Positions 1-6,867 of a stretch of 14,389 nt of DNA are shown in pieces. The first letter of the stretch is position 1. Every line of letters starts with the position of its first letter. The position numbers and the translations under genes were made by a program. This stretch comes from DASTQL01 sp035761805 (GTDB lineage Bacteria; Actinomycetota; Actinomycetes; Jiangellales; Jiangellaceae): positions 1 to 14,389 of the forward strand of contig DASTQL010000054.1 in NCBI GenBank assembly GCA_035761805.1, read 5' to 3'. The notes beneath the pieces were generated by a model, which was not told the DNA's origin, ran no database searches, and saw only the letters and a program-made list of their open reading frames with translations.

Positions 1-77
1 AGAAGATCGTCGCCATCGACGTGCTCTCCGACCCCGACCGGCTGCGCCGGCTCGACCTGACCGCCCTCGACGGCTAG
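1..77 (+). CDS. C-terminal end of an ECF41/SigJ-like RNA polymerase sigma factor (5' partial)
   Basis: The window opens inside a reading frame that runs to a TAG at 75-77. The visible residues are KIVAIDVLSDPDRLRRLDLT followed by ALDG. A closing segment of the type 'KIVAID...DPxRLRRLDL' is characteristic of ECF41 (SigJ-like) extracytoplasmic-function sigma factors, whose SnoaL-like C-terminal domain modulates activity. Sigma-2 and sigma-4 lie outside the window, so the call rests on 24 residues. The next gene begins 49 bp downstream. I cannot tell whether the full gene is intact. Confidence 0.6.
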   Translation, partial: KIVAIDVLSDPDRLRRLDLTALDG

Positions 78-126
78 GAACAGCTCAGCGAGCCGGCTGG
101 CCGTCACGTTGTGCAAGGGTGACGCA

Positions 127-936
127 GTGGCATCGAGCATCCCCCCGGCGGACGAGCACCTGACGAACGGGTGGGAACACGACCTGCGCGCCGAGGACTC
201 CCTGGTACGGCAGGCGGTGCTCGTTCACGCGTCCTGGCCGGTGCACATCGCCCGTGGGACCGGGAGGCCCTGGCACTCGACGCCGGAGTGGGCAGGGGGC
301 TGGATCGGTGACCGTGGCGCACTGACCAACTGGGTGGTCCCGACGCAACCACTCACCGACCCAGCGGGCCTGCTGTCGCAGGTGGAGGAGTTCTTCCCGG
401 CGCACATCCCATACGCACTGATCGCTGCCTGGCCGACGTCGGACCTCCGGCAGCACGGGCTCGTGCTGCTGGGCCACCCGCCGCTCATGGTCCGATGGCC
501 TGGCCCGCGGCCTGCCCCCACCACCCACGGAGTCGACGTACGGGAGGTCGGTGACGCCACGGAGCTGGCGGTGGCGGAGCGGGTCCTGGTCGAGGGCTAC
601 CCGATGCCGGAGATGCAGCCGCTGACGCCCGGAGACCTGCTCGGGCCCGCGATCCTGGACGGTCGCACCAGGGTGTGGCTGGCCCACATCGACGGGGAGC
701 CCGCCGCAGTTGCAGCAGCCCACTTGTACGCTGGCGTGACACTGGTCGAGTACGTCGCGGCCCTGCCGCGGGCACGTGGCCGGGGGGCCGGGAGCGCCGT
801 CACGTGGGCAGCGACACTGGCGGACCCTGACCGGCCCGCCGTCCTCCTCGCAAGCGACGACGGACGACCCGTGTACGAGCGCATGGGTTACCAGGCCGTT
901 GAGCGCTGGACCCTGTGGCTGCGACCTGGGCGCTGA
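127..936 (+). CDS. GNAT-family N-acetyltransferase
   Basis: A 269-residue cytoplasmic protein whose C-terminal third carries the GNAT acetyl-CoA-binding fold. Residues 215-224 (RARGRGAGSA) form the pyrophosphate-binding loop, preceded by strand VTLVEYVAAL. Residues 249-255 (VYERMGY) are the typical final helix-strand 'Y-x-x-x-G-Y' element. Family members transfer an acetyl group from acetyl-CoA to an amine; the substrate is not predictable. The N-terminal ~130 residues have no motif I recognise and may be a diverged substrate-side or second GNAT-like domain. I chose GTG 127 because AAGGG at 115-119 sits 7 nt upstream; an in-frame TTG at 109 has no such site. The gene follows the sigma-factor tail by 49 bp and precedes the LLM oxidoreductase by 60 bp on the same strand. 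Confidence 0.8.
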   Translation: MASSIPPADEHLTNGWEHDLRAEDSLVRQAVLVHASWPVHIARGTGRPWHSTPEWAGGWIGDRGALTNWVVPTQPLTDPAGLLSQVEEFFPAHIPYALIAAWPTSDLRQHGLVLLGHPPLMVRWPGPRPAPTTHGVDVREVGDATELAVAERVLVEGYPMPEMQPLTPGDLLGPAILDGRTRVWLAHIDGEPAAVAAAHLYAGVTLVEYVAALPRARGRGAGSAVTWAATLADPDRPAVLLASDDGRPVYERMGYQAVERWTLWLRPGR

Positions 937-964
937 CCGTGGGCGCCGTGCCGCACCGCCACGG
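937..964 (+). terminator. Possible hairpin directly after the acetyltransferase stop
   Basis: CCGTGG at 937-942 pairs perfectly with CCACGG at 959-964 across a 16-nt GC-rich loop, beginning at the first base after the stop codon. There is no U-run, so this would at best be the non-canonical kind of terminator common in high-GC actinobacteria. It may equally be chance in GC-rich DNA. Confidence 0.3.
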
Positions 965-996
965 GAGGATCGGAGCCATCCGGTGAGGAGGGGAAC

Positions 997-1902
997 GTGA
1001 GGCTGGGTGTGCACCTCCCACTGGCCTACCTGTTCGACGGCGAGGTGCCCGCGCCGGACCTGTCCGCCTACGCCCGCGCGGCGAGGGATCTGGGCTACGC
1101 CACGCTGGCCGCCAACGACCACCTCGTCTGGCGCCGGCCCTGGCTGGACGGACCTACGGCGCTGGCGAGCGTCCTCGACGCCGCCGGGGACATGACCCTC
1201 GCCACCACCGTCACACTGCCGGTCGTGCGTCACCCGGTCGTCGTCGCCAAGACGCTCAGCACGCTCGCGGCGATGGCGCGCGGTCCGGTGGTCGGCGCGC
1301 TCGGCCCCGGGTCGAGCCGGGCCGACTACGACGCCGTCGGTGTCCCGTTCGACCAGCGGTGGGAGCGCTTCGACGAGGCGCTGCGGCTCGTCCGCGCCCT
1401 GGTGCGCGGCGAACCAGCCGGTGCCGGGACCTACTACGGCGAGGTCCCGCTCGCGCCGCTGCCCGAGACCCCGCCACAGATCTGGTGCGGCAGCTGGGGA
1501 TCAGACCGGCGGCTCGCCGCCATGGCCGCAGTCGCCGACGGATGGCTGGCCTCGGCCTACAACGCGCCTCCGGAGCAGTACGCGGCCGCCCGCTCGCGGC
1601 TGGACGACCACCTACGGGCCGCCGGCCGCGACCCGGCCACCTTCCCCGACGCAGTCGCGACCGCGTGGCTCTACGTCACGGACAGCCGGCGGGAGGCGGA
1701 TCAGATCCTCGCCGACGTCCTCGCCCCGACGCTGGGGCGGGATCCAGCGCTCCTCTCCCACCTGCCGGTCGGGACCGCCCAGCACTGCGCCGAGGCCATC
1801 GCGGCATATGCGGCCGAGGGAGCTCATGAGCTGGTGCTCTGGCCCGTACGGGACGGCCTCCGGCAACTCGAGCTCGCCCGGGCGGCCGTGGCGTCGGCCT
1901 GA
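997..1902 (+). CDS. LLM-class (luciferase-like) flavin/F420-dependent oxidoreductase
   Basis: A 301-residue protein of the bacterial luciferase-like TIM-barrel family. Visible elements: N-terminal strand MRLGVHLP; NDHLVW (40-45); the conserved block RHPVVVAKTLSTLAAM (78-93); PVVGALGPGSS (97-107), where family members show 'GVGPGSS'; ERFDEALRLVRAL (123-135); QIWCGSWG (161-168); ADGWL (180-184). Actinobacterial members use F420 or FMN to oxidise or reduce diverse substrates; the substrate and the cofactor cannot be fixed from sequence. Length fits the family. The start is GTG 997, with GAGGAGGGG at 985-993 as a strong ribosome binding site. It lies 60 bp after the acetyltransferase and converges with the VOC gene, leaving only 24 bp. 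Confidence 0.88.
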   Translation: MRLGVHLPLAYLFDGEVPAPDLSAYARAARDLGYATLAANDHLVWRRPWLDGPTALASVLDAAGDMTLATTVTLPVVRHPVVVAKTLSTLAAMARGPVVGALGPGSSRADYDAVGVPFDQRWERFDEALRLVRALVRGEPAGAGTYYGEVPLAPLPETPPQIWCGSWGSDRRLAAMAAVADGWLASAYNAPPEQYAAARSRLDDHLRAAGRDPATFPDAVATAWLYVTDSRREADQILADVLAPTLGRDPALLSHLPVGTAQHCAEAIAAYAAEGAHELVLWPVRDGLRQLELARAAVASA

Positions 1903-1926
1903 TGTCGTCCCCGTACCGGCGCGGGA

Positions 1927-2367
1927 TCAGTCCGCCGTCGGCGGTGCCACGAAGATGCAGAACGGGTGCCCGGCGGGATCGGCATAGACGCGCAGCGGCT
2001 CCTCCGGGTCGCCGGAACGGTCCAGCAGGAGGCGCGCTCCTAGGGCGAGCGCCCGGGTGTCCTGGTGGTCCAGCTCCGCCACCGACGGCACGGTGAGGTC
2101 CAGGTGCAGCATCTGCGGGTGCTCGCCCTCCGGCCATGTGGCCTCCGGTAGGTCGTCGACCTGCTGGAAGGCCACCTGTGTGCCGCCCGCCGGCTGGCGG
2201 AGGACCAGCCAGTCCTGACCGCGCGGATCCGGCTCACCGGTGGCCGGCGGCTCGTCGCCCGGCCGGTACCGGAACCCGAGCAGCTGCCGGTAGAACTCGG
2301 CCAGTGCCCGCGCGTCCATGCAGTCCAGCACGACCTGCCGGAGCATCGGGTACGTCTGCGACTCCAC
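1927..2367 (-). CDS. VOC/glyoxalase-like domain protein
   Basis: A 146-residue single-domain vicinal-oxygen-chelate protein of the Glyoxalase_6 type. Recognisable family features in order: RQVVLDCMDARALAEFYRQL near the N-terminus, a DWLVLRQP strand, VAFQQVDDLPEATWP, the HLDLTV strand carrying a potential metal-ligand histidine, ALGARLL, and the closing RVYADPAGHPFCIF. Relatives include glyoxalases, dioxygenases and drug-binding resistance proteins; this subtype is generally uncharacterised. The frame stays open to 2529, but GTG at 2367 (VESQTYPMLRQ) is preferred because GGAGGTGG lies immediately upstream at the right spacing and homology starts here. It diverges from the membrane acyltransferase with 89 bp between starts. 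Confidence 0.85.
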   Translation of the reverse strand: MESQTYPMLRQVVLDCMDARALAEFYRQLLGFRYRPGDEPPATGEPDPRGQDWLVLRQPAGGTQVAFQQVDDLPEATWPEGEHPQMLHLDLTVPSVAELDHQDTRALALGARLLLDRSGDPEEPLRVYADPAGHPFCIFVAPPTAD

Positions 2368-2389
2368 GACACCACCTCCGAGGGCCACT

Positions 2390-2427
2390 CTGCCAGCCGC
2401 CGAGGACAGGACCTTGGGCGCTGGCAG
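2390..2427. promoter_or_regulatory. 8-bp inverted repeat in a divergent promoter region
   Basis: CTGCCAGC at 2390-2397 is matched perfectly by GCTGGCAG at 2420-2427, with a 22-bp spacer. It lies between the divergent starts of the VOC protein (2367) and the membrane acyltransferase (2457), where an operator would be expected. Centre-to-centre distance is 30 bp, close to three helical turns. No regulator is encoded adjacent. Function is inference. Confidence 0.35.
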
Positions 2428-2456
2428 GGCCGACGTGCGCGGCGGAGCCTGGAGGC

Positions 2457-3653
2457 GTGGCCGGGGACGCTGGTCGTGTTCGCGGCTCCGCGTCGGCTTC
2501 GCGCGGGAGCCCCGCCGAGCAGTGGGCACCCGGCCGGCTCGTCTACGTCGACAACCTCAAGGTGCTGCTGATCGCCGCGATCATCGCGGCGCACGCCGTC
2601 CTCGGCTACGCGGCCACGACGGACGCGTGGTCCTGGTCCGACGTCCGCGAGGTCACGCTGTCCGCTGCCACCGAGTCGGTCCTCCTCCTGACCTTCGCCC
2701 TGACCGCCCTCGTGATCCCCCTGCTCTTCCTGGTCGCCGGACTGCTGACCCCCCGCTCGCTCGAGCGCAAGGGCACCGCCACGTACGTCCGCGACCGGCT
2801 GCTGCGCCTGGGCGTGCCGTTCGTCGTCTTCGCCTTGCTGCTCTGGCCGCTCCTCGAGTACGCGTTGTTCCGGACGCTGGGGGACGCGCCCGGGCTCTGG
2901 ACCTACCTCCGGGCCGAGGGGACGCTCGACACGGGCGTGCTGTGGTTCGTGGGCGCCCTGCTGGTCTTCTCGCTGGTGTACGCCGGATGGGTCCACCTCC
3001 GAGGGGGTCGCCCAGGTCCGGCCGGCACCCCACCACTCGGTGCACGTCACCTGCTGGCGCTCGCTGCTGCCGTGACCGTCACCACCTTCCTCGTACGTCT
3101 GGTGCTCCCACTCGAGGGAGACAACCCGGTCGTCGACCTGAACCTCTGGGAGTGGCCGGCCTGCATCGCGCTCTTCGGCCTCGGCGTCGCCGCGTCCGGC
3201 CAGAAGTGGCTGACCGCTGTCCCCGACCGGCTCCGCCGCCACTGCCGCACGGCGGCGCTGGTGGCGGGCGTGGCCATCGGCGCCCTCCTGGTCTCGTCGG
3301 CTGTTCTGGGGATCGACCAGGAGCAGCTGACCGGGGGCTGGCGGTGGCCGGCGCTGGCCTTCGCCGCCTGCGAGAGCGCCATCGCCGTGTTCGGGGCGGT
3401 GTGGCTCCTGGGAGTCGCCCAGCGACACCTCGACCGGCGGCTACCGCTCGTCGGACCGGCGGCGCGCCGGAGCGCCTACGGGGCGTTCATGTTGCAGGGT
3501 CCCGTGCTCCTCGGCTGCGCCCTCGCGCTGCGTTCGGTGCCCCTGCCGGCCGAGGTCAAGGCCCTCCTGGTCGGGACCGCAGCCGTCGCCGGTTCCTTCG
3601 CCCTCGCCTGGCTGCTGATCCGCCGGGTTCCCTTGGTCGGCCGGGTCCTCTGA
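2457..3653 (+). CDS. Membrane acyltransferase (Acyl_transf_3 family)
   Basis: A 398-residue integral membrane protein with about ten hydrophobic segments. It begins after a ~25-residue polar leader with LVYVDNLKVLLIAAIIAAHAVLG. The 'D-N-L-K-x-x-L-I...H' pattern, with His46, is the signature first helix of acyltransferase-3 proteins. RDRLLRLGVPF (112-122) is the conserved basic loop before the third membrane segment, and LWFVGALLVFSLVY is the 'W-F' helix. Family members move acyl groups onto sugars, glucans or peptidoglycan at the membrane; the acceptor here is unknown, though the layout resembles OpgC/MdoC-like and related actinobacterial proteins. GTG 2457 has GGAG at 2443-2446 about 10 nt upstream. 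Upstream in-frame sequence opposite the VOC gene is arginine/proline-rich and not credible protein. It converges on the patatin remnant. Confidence 0.82.
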   Translation: MAGDAGRVRGSASASRGSPAEQWAPGRLVYVDNLKVLLIAAIIAAHAVLGYAATTDAWSWSDVREVTLSAATESVLLLTFALTALVIPLLFLVAGLLTPRSLERKGTATYVRDRLLRLGVPFVVFALLLWPLLEYALFRTLGDAPGLWTYLRAEGTLDTGVLWFVGALLVFSLVYAGWVHLRGGRPGPAGTPPLGARHLLALAAAVTVTTFLVRLVLPLEGDNPVVDLNLWEWPACIALFGLGVAASGQKWLTAVPDRLRRHCRTAALVAGVAIGALLVSSAVLGIDQEQLTGGWRWPALAFAACESAIAVFGAVWLLGVAQRHLDRRLPLVGPAARRSAYGAFMLQGPVLLGCALALRSVPLPAEVKALLVGTAAVAGSFALAWLLIRRVPLVGRVL

Positions 3654-3705
3654 CTCGTGGGCCAGGACGTCGAGAAGGGACGGGCTCAGCCGCCTCAGCC
3701 GGACC

Positions 3706-4235
3706 TCACGCGGCCGCGGCAGGAGGTTCGGGCGTCCGGAACGTCCGCTTGTACTCCTCGAAGTCCCAGGCCGGGTGCTCATCGAGCCCGCGGACGTCGT
3801 TGATCCGGTCAACCCCCGGCGTCCCGACAGCTTGATGCCGAAGGTGGGCCATCTCGGTTCGGCGCCGTCCTCCCGGTCGAACACACCGACCGGGAAGTTG
3901 GAGAGCATGCCGCCGTCGACCATCCAGGTGGTGCCGCCGTCGACGTGATCGGTCAGCTGCGCTGGGCCGAAGTAGTAGGGGATGGACATCGAGGCCCGGA
4001 CGGCCTCGGCGACGGGTGTCTCGGCAGGGTCGACGTGGAAACGTTCCTGGTAGTCCCAGGGCAGCCGGACGAGACGACCGTGCGAGATGTCCGACGCCAT
4101 GGCGACGAATCGGTAGTCGCGTCCCCTGGTCTCGCGCGGTGCGGCGTCGGTTCCTCGGTCCTCGATGCGCAGGTCGGCGAACGTCCGGACCCCCCGGTCT
4201 GCGAGCATCTCGATGAGTTCCCCGGCCGTACGGCG
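3706..4235 (-). pseudogene. Patatin-like phospholipase remnant (5' truncated, frameshifted)
   Basis: Patatin-family sequence is split over two minus-strand frames. One frame (about 4235 to 3820) reads AGELIEMLADRGVRTFADLR, then RDYRFVAMASDISHGRLVRL, EAVRASMSIPYYFGP and VDGGMLSNFPVGVFDRED, then PTFGIKLS. These are the central and catalytic-aspartate parts of a patatin domain; the DGG aspartate is encoded at about 3915-3917. The other frame ends the protein with AWDFEEYKRTFRTPEPP and TGA at 3706-3708. One extra base in the C5 run at 3813-3817 would join them. Even so, the segment between FGIKLS and WDFEEY is much shorter than usual, and the N-terminal oxyanion-hole and GxSxG serine regions are absent because the PPOX gene starts at 4282. 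I therefore call it a pseudogene rather than a sequencing error. Confidence 0.78.
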
Positions 4236-4281
4236 TCGGAAAGGGCGGCGAGACCACGGCATTGGTGAAAGGAGTGGCGAG

Positions 4282-4794
4282 ATGACCGAGCCGGCAGGGG
4301 GGAAGCTCGACGGGCGGTTCAGCGATCCCGAGGCGGGACCGACCTCGTGGCCGGAGGTCGCCAGGGTCCTGGCGGAGGCCGAGCTGTTCTGGCTGACGAC
4401 GGTCCGGCGGGACGGTCGGCCGCACGTGACGCCACTCATCGCGGTGTGGCAGGCCGGTGCGATGCACTTCTGCACCGGTCTGGACGAGCAGAAGGCCCGG
4501 AACCTCGAGCACAGCGGCCAGGTCGCGCTGACCACGGGGAGCAACGCCTGGGCCAGCGGCACGGACGTGGTTGTCGAGGGCACGGCCGTACGGGTGACGG
4601 CGGCGCCGGAGCTGCAGCGTCTGGCCGACGCGTACGAAGGCAAGTACGGCCGCGACTGGCACTTCGACGTCGGCGAGGGCGGGTTCGCGGCGGGTGACGG
4701 CACGGCGGCGGTGTTCCGCGTCGAGGCGACCAAGGTGCTCGCCTTCGCCAAGGACCCGCACGCACAGACGACGTTCCGGCTGGCCCCGTCCTGA
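4282..4794 (+). CDS. Pyridoxamine 5'-phosphate oxidase-like FMN/F420-binding protein
   Basis: A 170-residue split-barrel flavoprotein of the PPOX class. After a short polar leader the core begins with SWPEVARVLAEAELFWLTTV, then RRDGRPHVTPLIAVW, AMHFCTGLDEQKARNLEHSG and VALTTGSN. These are the standard nucleotide-binding strands, including the 'RPHVTP' and 'K-x-R-N-L' elements. A WHFD/FAAGDGTAAVFRVEATKVLAF tail completes the barrel. Actinobacterial members bind FMN, F420 or heme and act as reductases of unknown substrates. ATG 4282 has GAAAGGAG at 4267-4274 with 7-nt spacing. The reading frame is open further upstream but overlaps the patatin remnant and lacks family similarity. Its 5' edge abuts the broken patatin gene, so the gene may mark a rearrangement boundary. 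Confidence 0.87.
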   Translation: MTEPAGGKLDGRFSDPEAGPTSWPEVARVLAEAELFWLTTVRRDGRPHVTPLIAVWQAGAMHFCTGLDEQKARNLEHSGQVALTTGSNAWASGTDVVVEGTAVRVTAAPELQRLADAYEGKYGRDWHFDVGEGGFAAGDGTAAVFRVEATKVLAFAKDPHAQTTFRLAPS

Positions 4795-4827
4795 GCCTGG
4801 TCGCGTGCACTGCGCGGGCGCCGGCAC

Positions 4828-4833
4828 TAGCGT
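4828..4833 (+). promoter_or_regulatory. Candidate -10 element upstream of the ureohydrolase gene
   Basis: TAGCGT matches the actinobacterial TAnnnT -10 pattern and lies in the 90-bp gap before the ureohydrolase start. Transcription from about 4840 would give a leader of about 45 nt containing the GGGGAG ribosome binding site at 4872-4877. No convincing -35 is visible, and I see no guanidine riboswitch motif in the leader. Confidence 0.35.
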
Positions 4834-4884
4834 CTGCCTTGATCATCCTCCAAGTGAGCGTCGAGTGACCCGGGGAGCGATCTC

Positions 4885-6090
4885 ATGGCGGACGACCGGC
4901 ACCAGGACGAGGACATCGAACGTGTCCGGCAGGGACTGTCGGGGATGCGCGCCCGGCGCCGTCTCAAGGACGTACCGGAGGTCAGGCGCAGGGAGCTGGT
5001 CGAGCGGAGCCTCGACCTGGGCCTGGAGTCCGCGCGGTCGATCAACGACCGGGACATCTCGCTCTTCTCCCGAGGCCTGGACCCGATCTTCGCGGGGGTC
5101 AACACCTTCCTGAAGTCGCCGTACGTCGAGAACGTCCGCGACATCGGCCGCTACGACGTAGCCGTGGTCGGTGCGCCGTTCGACATGGGGACGACCTACC
5201 GGAGCGGGGCTCGCTTCGGGCCGCAGGCGGTGCGGCGGATCTCCGCGCTCTACGACTCCTACAGCCCCGACATCGGGACGGACCTGCTGGAGGAGATCAC
5301 CATCGGCGATGCGGGCGACATCTTCGTCATCCCGTCGAACATCGAGAAGACCTTCGACCAGATCGACCTCGGCGTCTCGCACATCCTCGACGCCGGCTGC
5401 TTCCCGGTGATCATCGGAGGAGACCACAGCATCGGCTACCCCGACGCCAAGGCGCTGGCCAAGCACGTCGACGGCAAGCTCGGGATCGTCCACTTCGACC
5501 GCCACATCGACACGGCCGAGACCACGATGGACGAGCGGATGCACACGACCCACTGGTCGCACGCCACCAAGCTCTCCAACGTCCCGCCGTCCAACCTGGT
5601 GCAGATCGGCATCGGCGGCTGGATCGGCAACCACTCGGGCGTCCAGGTCGCGGAGCGGATCGACACGACGGTGATCACGATGTTCGACGTCGAGGAGCTG
5701 GGCATCCGTCGGGCCATGGACATCGCCCTCGAGATCGCCTGGAAGGACGCCGACGCCGTCTACCTGTCCTTCGACATCGACGTGGTCGACCCGGGCTACG
5801 CGCCGGGGACGGGGACGCCCGAGCCCGGCGGCATGACCCCGCGCGAGGCGCTCAAGGCCGTACGGATGGTGGCCCGGGAAGGTCTGGTCGGGATGGACCT
5901 GGTGGAGATCGCGCCGCCCTACGACCACTCGGACATCACGTCGCAGCTGGGCGCCCGGATCGTCATGGACACCCTCGCGACGCTCGTCGAGCACGGGCAC
6001 CTCGGCACCCGCATGACCGCCGAGGAGCGGGCGCTGGCGGAGCAGGAGCGCAACCGGGCCGCCGGGGTGGGGCCGGCCGAGGTGCCCTGA
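4885..6090 (+). CDS. Ureohydrolase (arginase/agmatinase superfamily), guanidine hydrolase-like
   Basis: A 401-residue binuclear-metal hydrolase that releases urea from a guanidino substrate. All six metal ligands of the superfamily are visible: His181 in GGDHS, Asp205/His207/Asp209 in HFDRHID, and Asp297/Asp299 in SFDIDVVDP; EIAPPYD follows at 341-347. Several features depart from ordinary agmatinases: about 85 residues precede the core domain, HFDRHID replaces the usual 'DAHxD', and the following block reads DERMHTTHWSHAT. I associate this combination with the clade containing the nickel-dependent guanidine hydrolase GdmH of Synechocystis, so guanidine (or a small guanidino compound) is my preferred substrate; pipelines would label it agmatinase. 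No polyamine genes, hypA/hypB nickel-insertion genes or guanidine riboswitch lie nearby. ATG 4885 has GGGGAG 7 nt upstream. Confidence 0.85.
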   Translation: MADDRHQDEDIERVRQGLSGMRARRRLKDVPEVRRRELVERSLDLGLESARSINDRDISLFSRGLDPIFAGVNTFLKSPYVENVRDIGRYDVAVVGAPFDMGTTYRSGARFGPQAVRRISALYDSYSPDIGTDLLEEITIGDAGDIFVIPSNIEKTFDQIDLGVSHILDAGCFPVIIGGDHSIGYPDAKALAKHVDGKLGIVHFDRHIDTAETTMDERMHTTHWSHATKLSNVPPSNLVQIGIGGWIGNHSGVQVAERIDTTVITMFDVEELGIRRAMDIALEIAWKDADAVYLSFDIDVVDPGYAPGTGTPEPGGMTPREALKAVRMVAREGLVGMDLVEIAPPYDHSDITSQLGARIVMDTLATLVEHGHLGTRMTAEERALAEQERNRAAGVGPAEVP

Positions 6091-6120
6091 GGCCGTCGGG
6101 CGCCGCCGGGCCGTCGGGGC

Positions 6121-6612
6121 TCAGCCGAGGTACTCGACGCGGAACACCGGGTAGTGGTCGGCGACACTCGCGATGTCGTCGGTGGTCGCATCGGGGTCGA
6201 GCCCGAAGTAGAAGCGAGCCGCCTTGGCGTACGCCGCCGCGCCGCTCCGGCGGCGAGCGTCTCGCATGTACTCGGCGATGACCTCGGGCCGGTCGGCGGC
6301 CGGCAGCTCGTGGAGCCGCACCTCTCGCGCCTTCCCACGACGAAGCGCTGCGTGACCTTTCGCCGCCCGCACGTTCCGGACCCACTGCGCCTCGCCGGAC
6401 AGGGACACCAGGTAGTCCTGGCCCCGGAAGCGCGTGCGGAGGATCGGGATCCGACGTTGCTTCCCAGTCGTCCGGCCGCGGACCCGCAGCGTCACCGCAC
6501 CGCGCGGAGCCAGGCCCAACGATGTGAGCGGTACGCCGATCCGGTTCAGGCGCCGGTACCAGCCGGCCGGAGGGCGGTAGTCGGTGCGCGCGGAGTAGTT
6601 CTGCGGGTCCAT
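6121..6612 (-). CDS. Deazaflavin (F420)-dependent nitroreductase-family protein (DUF385/Ddn-like)
   Basis: A 163-residue protein of the DUF385/Ddn split-barrel family, which in mycobacteria and relatives uses reduced F420 to reduce quinones and nitro compounds. Evidence: GAVTLRVRGRTTGKQRRIPI (38-57) matches the family 'TxGRxSGxxRxxPL' F420-binding segment; DYLVSLSGEAQWVRNVRAAK (66-85) corresponds to the conserved 'G...W..N..A' helix; the tail is YPVFRVEYL. The start is ATG 6612, preceded by GAGGCGG at suitable spacing; the frame is open upstream but the added residues are arginine/proline-rich. It converges on the ureohydrolase gene with 30 bp between stops and is separated from the methyltransferase gene behind it by a 255-bp gap. 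Confidence 0.85.
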   Translation of the reverse strand: MDPQNYSARTDYRPPAGWYRRLNRIGVPLTSLGLAPRGAVTLRVRGRTTGKQRRIPILRTRFRGQDYLVSLSGEAQWVRNVRAAKGHAALRRGKAREVRLHELPAADRPEVIAEYMRDARRRSGAAAYAKAARFYFGLDPDATTDDIASVADHYPVFRVEYLG

Positions 6613-6867
6613 CGCGTGCCGCCTCGGTGCGGGGGGTGCTCTTGAAGCCCAGGCTTGCACCTGCTTCTGCTCGGCGGACAGAGGCCGACGTCCCGGTGCC
6701 GGACGCCGAGCCGCCCGTGAGCGCAGGGACGTCAGTCGGTCTCGATCAAGGGCCCCATCCCCTGCGGGCAGAGCCGCGTGGCTCCGTCCACGTGGCGGGC
6801 GATCCCGGCGCGCACCCACGTTCGAACGCCTGGGAGCTTGCTGCAAGGAGTGGCGGCAAGCTCCGGG
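6613..6867. other. 255-bp gap between two minus-strand genes
   Basis: Downstream of the methyltransferase and upstream of the DUF385 gene. Apart from the hairpin at 6833-6864 and the DUF385 ribosome binding site I see no gene or repeat here. Open frames crossing it on both strands have arginine/proline-rich composition typical of non-coding GC-rich DNA. It presumably holds the DUF385 promoter. Confidence 0.5.
6833..6864 (-). terminator. Hairpin terminator of the PrmC-related methyltransferase gene
   Basis: GGAGCTTGC at 6833-6841 pairs perfectly with GCAAGCTCC at 6856-6864, a 9-bp stem with a 14-nt loop. Read on the minus strand it starts 3 nt after the methyltransferase TAG (6868-6870). No poly-U tract follows, as is common for actinobacterial terminators. 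Position and perfect stem support a transcription terminator or 3'-end stabiliser. Confidence 0.6.

Noticed and set aside
85..1233. A long minus-strand open frame opposite the acetyltransferase and LLM genes
   Set aside because: An antisense shadow; the plus-strand frames show clear family motifs and ribosome binding sites, this one none.
3811..3820. Treating the patatin frameshift purely as a sequencing error
   Set aside because: One added base at the C5 run joins the frames, but the catalytic-serine half is still missing and the segment is still short, so the gene is broken either way.
4795..4884. A guanidine riboswitch before the ureohydrolase gene
   Set aside because: The 90-bp leader lacks the paired ACGR-loop hairpins of class II/III and the conserved core expected for class I. 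Only a -10-like hexamer and a ribosome binding site are visible.
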